DNA of 64,000 nt from Annona cherimola (taxonomy: Eukaryota > Streptophyta > Magnoliopsida > Magnoliales > Annonaceae), in assembly GCA_030490835.1 (NCBI GenBank), contig CM059972.1, positions 8,896,264 to 8,960,263 of the forward strand, in the 5' to 3' direction. Below are positions 58,901 through 64,000 of the stretch, piece after piece (position 1 is the stretch's first letter; every line of letters begins with the position of its first letter). Below the pieces are notes generated by a model. The model saw only the letters and a program-made list of their open reading frames with translations, made no database searches and was not told where the DNA came from. A program made the position numbers and the translations under genes.

Positions 58901-61863
58901 CTGTTAATTTAAGTATATTCAACATATGTATTAAGTTTTACCATTTTTGGATATGTGTATATATATTTTTGAGATTTTTAAATTGTAAATGAGTTTTTTG
59001 ACATGGGCTAAGCGAGACATTTGCTTAGCCCGGTTTAACAAGATCATTTCTCAATAAAAAAAATGTAAAAATTTTCAAATTTGTAAAATTTGGTTTATAT
59101 GTTAAATACACTTAAATAAACAAGTGTACAAAGAAAAAAGTAAAAAAAAAATGTTATAAATGGGTTTTTTTATGTTGCCTAAGCAAGACATTTGATTAGC
59201 CCGAGCTAACAGGATCATTCCTCTTTTTTTAATTTTTAAAACCAAGGGTATTTTAGTCATCTAAAATGTCTAAAATACCTCTACTTTTAAAAAATAAAAA
59301 AATGTAAAAATCTCCAAAAATGATTAAACTTAACACATATTTTAAATACACTTAAATTAACAGTTTTATAAAAAAAAAATTAAAAAATGGGTTTTTGCAC
59401 CATAGTACACTAGATAATGGCCCTGTATACCATCCAAAATCCATTGATATTTCGGTAAAAATTGGAATAACACAACTTGTGTTCAATGTGCAATTCTAAA
59501 ACATTCATTGAAAACAGCCCTATAGGAATAGAGGTCGATGACATCGAAATTGTATCAGAAATCTAAAACAAAGAATACCTGGAACCACCATCCATGTCGG
59601 GAGCTGCTGTTGCATCAGGTACTTCGAAATCAAGGCAATTATTGGAAATTAACACGGCATTCTGATCCTGTGTTTGCTGATCAAATGAATCTACAAGCAT
59701 AAAATGACCACAGTTCAGATTATGCAGAACAAAATACTCCAGAACATTTGATTTCAATAAGAACTAGAAATGAAACAAAACAAAACAAAACAAAAATGCC
59801 TTCAATAAGAAATTTCAAATTAACACATGCCATGTTACTCACCCTCACATTTCTGGCAGATGGAAGTGCTTTCAACAGGCAATGCCTTGGCAGGTGATGG
59901 ACCAATAGCCATTTGAACAGTTGCCTCCAAATTGTCCAAGGGTGCGGCTTTGCAAGCTTCCAATACATCGCGCATGCTCTTACCATTTCCAAAGTAAATA
60001 TTTGGTGCTGGATGTTTTCTTAAGCTGTGGGCATGCTGCTCAAATTGAATGGCCGTAACAAGCTGGATCCATAAATAAGTTGACAATTCATTACCACCTT
60101 CCTAATAAAAGCATTGAAAATATCGCTCGAGTCAAGGCCATAAATATTACTTACTTTGGACCCTTTGCATGATTCACAAAAGCACATGATCTTGCCATCT
60201 TTTACCATGCCTTCAAGATCATCCTATAACACAAATAAAAGTCAATGAGAAGTGACACGATAACAAATATCCAGAATTTCTCGAAGATAAAAAAATGCAT
60301 CTTCCAAATGCAAGACCTAGACCAATTCATGAAACACAAGAAGCTATTCTTTGCAGAAAGGAAATCTGCAAAAATCCATGGTGCTCATCAGCTACTGTGG
60401 GGGGTTCAATTAGGATGGGGTCACAACTCACAAGTATCTTTATGACCCTCAATAATTTGACTTATTATAAATTAGGTCTTGCTCTAACTATTTACAAATT
60501 ATTACTTCATTGGTAGCTCAATCCATGCATTCATCAACTGTCTATGCATTTATAGCACAACTTTTACAACCTGAGCTGGCGTTCATCACCAATCCATCAC
60601 AGCATGGATCATGTCAGGAGCCTTTTACTCATGGAGCTATATTCCTCATTTGACATCGCAATTTACAATCTAGACTGACATGAATATCCCATAACAGGAT
60701 GCCAAGAAAAATGGGCGAAAATTTATCAGATTACCAAGCACATGCTGCCAACTGGGTATACCAGCCTGACAGGATTGATCATTCTAGTACCCTACCATAA
60801 GAAGGCCAACCGATGCCCACAATGAATAAACTACAACTCACCATTTCCATCTCTTCTATGTGTATCACCCAGTGTTTCTCAGTTCAGGAAGTACCTTATT
60901 TGCGCCAAGACGGTACCTGACAGGCATTCCTTCAAGTAACCCTGTTGCAAGCAGCTCTGTCACATTTGATGGCGACTTGGTTGAAGCAATCTTCTTGGAC
61001 ATCTTCAGTTCCAGCTTCTTCTTAGGACCCGGTCGTGATTTCAATCGGCCTTCCGCTCTGGCCACCTTCAGATTACCAACCACACTCTCATCGTTCTCAC
61101 TCTTAACACTAACATCAGTGGGCACTTCTTTCAACTCGACAGGCATTGCACTTGCCACAGCAACATCCACCTTGATTTCCATTGAATCAAAAGAACTTTT
61201 CAGTGCCGAACGAGTAAACCTCCTCACAGGAGCAGCTTGAGGAGTGCTGTTTTCATTTGCCAGGCCCTTCAGTCCCTCTCCACTTAATAGAACTCCATCA
61301 GTCTCATCAATAACCATTTCAGAATCATTCGCCGAACCCTTCGGTCCCTCGCCATTCAATAGTACTCCGTCAGTCTCATTAACCACCACGCCATCCGGCT
61401 CCTCCTTGACTTTAATTTCAATCCAGTCAGGCTTTGCTTTCTCAGCAATGCCATCAGCGTCAATCAGAGCTTCGTCGGCTGGAGGAGAAGCCATCACCGT
61501 CTCGACAACCTCCTCTTTGACATCGTTCATAGAAGGCGCAGCATGCTTCCCGTCAGTCCACCCGCCGGGTGCCCCGCCATCCAATCCGGCCCCTTGGCTT
61601 TCTTCGATAACGATTTCGCCGTCTTCCGACTCAACCTTGGATTCGCTGAAGGCATCAGCCACTTTCAGTTTCTTTTGCTTCCCCAGTCCCCCCGATGTCC
61701 CCTGCCGACGGTAGACCTTCATGGAGCGAGTCCGGCCGATCAGATTCACGAACTCCGCCTGCGCCCGGACTGCGAAAGCGAACTCGCGCTTGAGGCGAGA
61801 GCGTGCACCGGATCGCAGGACGAACTCATCCTCCGTCTCCTCCGAGGATTTCCTGATCGCCAT
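49902..61863 (-). CDS. PHD-finger/GNAT protein, IDM1-related (955 aa, 18 exons)
   Basis: Exons on minus: 61863-60895, 60223-60155, 60062-59843, 59690-59579, 57380-57285, 57169-57088, 56997-56938, 56855-56803, 56716-56550, 55656-55446, 54900-54843, 54767-54711, 53576-53334, 52020-51956, 51849-51793, 51702-51609, 50233-50093, 50015-49902; 956 codons with stop, in frame. A basic N-terminus (MAIRKSSEE) and a low-complexity region (to about 320) lead to two Tify-domain-binding domains (about 324-400, 517-580), a canonical PHD finger (C588, C591, C600, C603, H608, C611, C624, C627), a second PHD-like finger (about 676-731) and a GNAT acyl-CoA N-acyltransferase fold (about 740-930) with acetyl-CoA loop HQGQGF. 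This is the plant family that includes IDM1, a histone acetyltransferase guiding DNA demethylation; this member resembles its shorter relatives near 1000 residues. A nuclear chromatin role is inferred. No lesion seen. Confidence 0.9.
50365..50665 (+). mobile_element. Decayed LINE 3' end in PHD/GNAT intron 16
   Basis: CATCATCATAAA, then GACCTACGTAGGATAAGCCACATTGATC and GTTACACCATTCTT match in order the 3' end of the LINE at 29685-29755 (CATCATAAGCC, CCTAGGTGGGGTCGGCCGCATAGATTC, GTTGCGCCATTCTT), with many differences. A remnant in the opposite sense to reading of the LINE body. Confidence 0.45.
52760..52975 (-). mobile_element. tRNA-derived SINE in PHD/GNAT intron 13
   Basis: On minus, GAGTGGTTACTCGGTTGGTAAAGC (A-box region) is followed by GTCGTGGGCTTGAGTCCGC (B-box), both in tRNA-like spacing, then a body with GGGGAGCTTTTGTCTCCC-type hairpin sequence. 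Ends and duplication not fixed. Confidence 0.55.
53738..54048. mobile_element. Foldback MITE in PHD/GNAT intron 12
   Basis: The left arm (53738-53890) reads AAGGAGTGGAA ... CTTGGTTTTTGCAA ... TATTTATTTAGTTGAG ... ATACTTTGGT.GGCC. The right arm (53905-54048) is its inverse, ending TTTCCACTCCTA. Arms are about 145 bases with moderate divergence. The short plus-strand frame (53771-53956) within it is chance. Confidence 0.7.
57720..58829. other. PHD/GNAT intron 4, remaining part
   Basis: The intron spans 59578-57381 and is the longest of the gene. No gene or clear repeat was seen in this part; a patch near 58600-58740 (CACCAAGTGCATCATGGCGCATCACCCATTGGCAC) is less AT-rich and unassigned. Confidence 0.4.
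58830..59415. mobile_element. Family B foldback cluster in PHD/GNAT intron 4
   Basis: The outer arms (about 58860-58965 and 59275-59400) carry the family B core in inverse orientation (AAACTGTTAATTTAAGTATATTCAACATAT ... TTAAATACACTTAAATTAACAGTTTTATAAAA). Between them lies a second pair of half-arms and two copies of a GC-richer tip, GGGCTAAGCGAGACATTTGCTTAGCCC (hairpin) and CCTAAGCAAGACATTTGATTAGCCC. The left end begins with GCCCGGGTGCAC repeated as GCCCGGGTGC. This looks like one family B element inserted in another. Confidence 0.6.
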
Positions 61864-62098
61864 CTGGAATGAAAACGGAGTTCGGGGAGAAGACGGCGAT
61901 TATTGGATTGGATTGGAGGAGAGATCTGCCGATTTAGGTGGAATGAACGGGGAGTGAGAGGAAGGCGGAGGGTCTTCTTCGTTTCTTCCTCGTAGAGACT
62001 TCTGGGGCGAGAAGGGAAACGAGACAGAACCGCGCGGAGCGAGAAATTACGTAAATCTCCAAATTTAATTCCTATTTTTCAATTAATTAATAAATTAT
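61864..62098 (-). promoter_or_regulatory. Probable 5' UTR and core promoter of the PHD/GNAT gene
   Basis: About 180 bases upstream of the ATG are GC-richer, then AT-rich repeat DNA starts. No TATA box is placed with confidence. The nearness of the repeat block at 62099 leaves little room for a unique promoter. Confidence 0.35.
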
Positions 62099-62338
62099 GC
62101 GTGAAATGAACCAATGAAATTTACTAGCGAATTTTCATGCTTGGTTGATGGGGTATTTAATTACATTAAAAATGATTTGTTTAATTTAAATTTTTTGCTT
62201 GATGGATTTCACTTTAATGCAGCTTGAGGTTTTGTAGTTAGAATTTAAAAAAGCATTGCTAAATTATAAAAGGCTTGATTATATAAATCATAATGTATTT
62301 TAAGCTTAAATATGTTATTTATTTTATTTTATTGACTT
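62099..62338. repeat. 240-bp block, first copy
   Basis: From GCGTGAAATGAACCAATGAAAT through TTTTCATGCTTGGTTGATGGGG, GCAGCTTGAGGTTTTGTAGTTAG to ATGTTATTTATTTTATTTTATTGAC. Very similar to 63157-63396, 1058 bases downstream. Confidence 0.85.
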
Positions 62339-62520
62339 TTAATTCAATTCTAATCTCTTCCGTGTAGTGAAGTGCTCCTAAATATGCCCTTGGATTCCTT
62401 AGAAGTATCAAATAAAATGAATTATTTTATTGACTTTTAATTCAATTCTAATCTCTTGTGTGCAGTGAAGTGCTCCTAAATATGCCCTTGGATTCCTTAG
62501 AAGTATCAAATAAAATGAAA
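62332..62520. repeat. Tandem duplication, 98-bp period
   Basis: TTGACTTTTAATTCAATTCTAATCTCTT followed by GTG.AGTGAAGTGCTCCTAAATATGCCCTTGG and AGAAGTATCAAATAAAATGA occurs at 62332 and 62430 with only a couple of differences. It is therefore young. Confidence 0.85.
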
Positions 62521-63156
62521 TTTAGATAAACAATTGGATGAGTGAGGAATTGTTGTATATTTGGTAACGAGAGATTGAATTAGAAATGATAAAAATAAAA
62601 TAGGAGATACAAGTAGTACTATTTTATATATTTGGAAACGAAAAATTGCATGCGCAGTGAAAAAAAAAATAATATTACCAAAAAGTAATTCAATCTTAAT
62701 CATGTTCCATCCAAAATGATGCCCAAAACAAGGGTTCATTTCAATATTATATGACAATTTATAGTTACTGATATGAACATATATTTATAAAAATCGCATA
62801 TAACACTCCGGTGGTCATTATATATTAGAATTAAAATGTTAATATTAGGGGGCTGGCTTTAATGTTTGCATGTACTCAGAATCAAAATTATGGATCAGGG
62901 AGCACATCAGAAATATAAAAAAAAAATATTTGGGAATAGAAAATACCTTCCTTTTTCATGGACGATCTTGAACAAGTCAGCATTAAAAATGCCCCCATTA
63001 TTTACAAAATATCTCTGCCTTAACAAGGCTCTTCGAAATATGAAAGTTCATATAAAAACTAATTAACAATATTTAGTTTAAAAGAGTGACATAAAACACT
63101 CCGGTGGTTATTAATCTTGATTTCATGAAAATTTTTATTTTTAAGTATTAAGTAAT

Positions 63157-63396
63157 GCGTGAAATGAACCAATGAAATTACTTGCGAATTTTCATGCTTG
63201 GTTGATGGGGTCTTTAATTACATTAAAAACTATTTGTTTAATTTAAATTTTTTTGCTTGATGGATTTCGCTTTAATGCAGCTTGAGGTTTTGTAGTTAGA
63301 ATTTAAAAAGCATTGCTAAATTATAAACGGCTTGATTATATAAATCTAATGTATTTTAAGCTAAAATATGTTATTTATTTTATTTTATTGACTTTT
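63157..63396. repeat. 240-bp block, second copy
   Basis: Second copy of the block at 62099-62338; its last part is also the first unit of the satellite that follows. ACACTCCGGTGGT at 62804 and 63096 shows that more of this region is duplicated. Confidence 0.85.
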
Positions 63397-64000
63397 GCTT
63401 TCTAGACACATTTTTCAAAATATCTTTAATTTGTATGTTTAATTTTGTCATTTTATAATATTTTATATATTTATTTTTAATTTTAAAAAATCATCAATTT
63501 CAAAGACGTTTGAGTTTTTTCACCCTTTAAAAAACTTACTGTTAAATTCATTGCTAGATTATAAAAAGCTGGATTATATAAATTGTAATGTATTTTAAGC
63601 TACAATATGTTATTTATTTTATTTTATTAACTTTTGCCTTGTCAACACATTTTTCATAATATATTGAATTTGTATGCTAAATTTTGTCATTTTATAATAC
63701 TTTATATTTTTATTTTTATTTTTAGAAAATCAGCAATTTCAAAGACGTTTGAATTTTTTCACCCTTTAAAAAACTTACTATTAAATTCATTACTAAATTA
63801 TAAAAACTGGATAATATAAATTGTAATGTATTTTAAGCTACAATATGTTATTTATTTTATTTTATTGACTTTTGCCTTGTCAACGCATTTTTCATAATAT
63901 ATTTAATTTGTATGCTAAATTTCGTCTTTTTATAATACTTTATATATTTATTTTTAATTTTAGAAAATCAGCAATTTCAAAGACGTTTGAATTTTTCACC
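63311..64000. repeat. 238-bp satellite, three units, runs off the window
   Basis: Units begin with CATTGCTAAATTATAAA or variants at 63311, 63549 and 63788 (238 and 239 bases apart). Each holds AATGTATTTTAAGCTA.AATATGTTATTTATTTTATTTTATT, TTTTGTCATTTTATAATA and CAATTTCAAAGACGTTTGA. Units 2 and 3 are closer to each other than to unit 1. AT-rich, noncoding. Confidence 0.85.

Noticed and set aside
60860..61957. Plus-strand open frames (up to 156 codons) across the first exon of the PHD/GNAT gene
   Set aside because: Antisense shadows of a long low-complexity exon; the minus strand has the start and a continuous frame into conserved domains.
1..64000. CRISPR arrays, operons, bacterial or organellar genes
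   Set aside because: Direct repeats here are transposon or satellite units without spacers of uniform size; genes are spliced and plant nuclear in type.

Overview
This window is nuclear DNA of a flowering plant. The evidence is spliced genes with GT-AG introns, plant-specific families (a receptor-like cytoplasmic kinase, an IDM1-like PHD/GNAT protein, HRD3A, an AVT1-type transporter exon) and a plant set of transposons (CACTA, hAT, Copia, L1-type LINE, tRNA-derived SINEs, many foldback MITEs). I cannot name the species. Intergenic DNA is AT-rich, and coding exons and a few transposon ends stand out by higher GC.

Layout. (1) 1-9.6 kb is AT-rich intergenic DNA with MITEs and small tandem duplications. 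It holds one orphan first exon of an AVT1-like vacuolar amino-acid transporter (minus, 8284-8052). (2) 9668-16150 is a CACTA element with TIRs, a 3-bp target duplication and subterminal repeats. Its TNP2 is reduced to the C-terminal end and its TnpA-like gene is broken. (3) 16.2-20.8 kb holds a four-unit tandem array, a striking 656-bp palindrome (two 270-bp arms) and unassigned DNA. (4) 32462-20835 (minus) is a six-exon receptor-like cytoplasmic kinase of 409 residues. Its 8.2-kb third intron contains a decayed Copia element, itself split by MITEs, and a 5'-truncated LINE with a 15-bp target duplication. (5) 32.5-42.3 kb is a transposon-rich spacer. It contains a complete hAT element (36273-40830, perfect 8-bp target duplication, one internal stop in the transposase) inserted in the arm of an older inverted-repeat element. 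(6) 42357-48323 (plus) is an intact six-exon HRD3A/SEL1L gene (681 aa, ER-associated degradation). (7) 61863-49902 (minus) is an intact 18-exon gene for a 955-aa nuclear protein with two Tify-domain-binding domains, two PHD fingers and a GNAT fold. It is convergent with HRD3A. (8) 62-64 kb holds duplicated blocks and a 238-bp satellite that runs off the window.

The genes are unrelated in function: ER quality control, chromatin-linked regulation, signalling and vacuolar transport. No operon-like or cluster logic is visible. The interest lies in the nested transposon history, the families of foldback elements and a 57-bp mini-element in an HRD3A intron. All exon boundaries were deduced by reading frames and splice signals, without transcript data; every internal junction of the three complete genes keeps frame.
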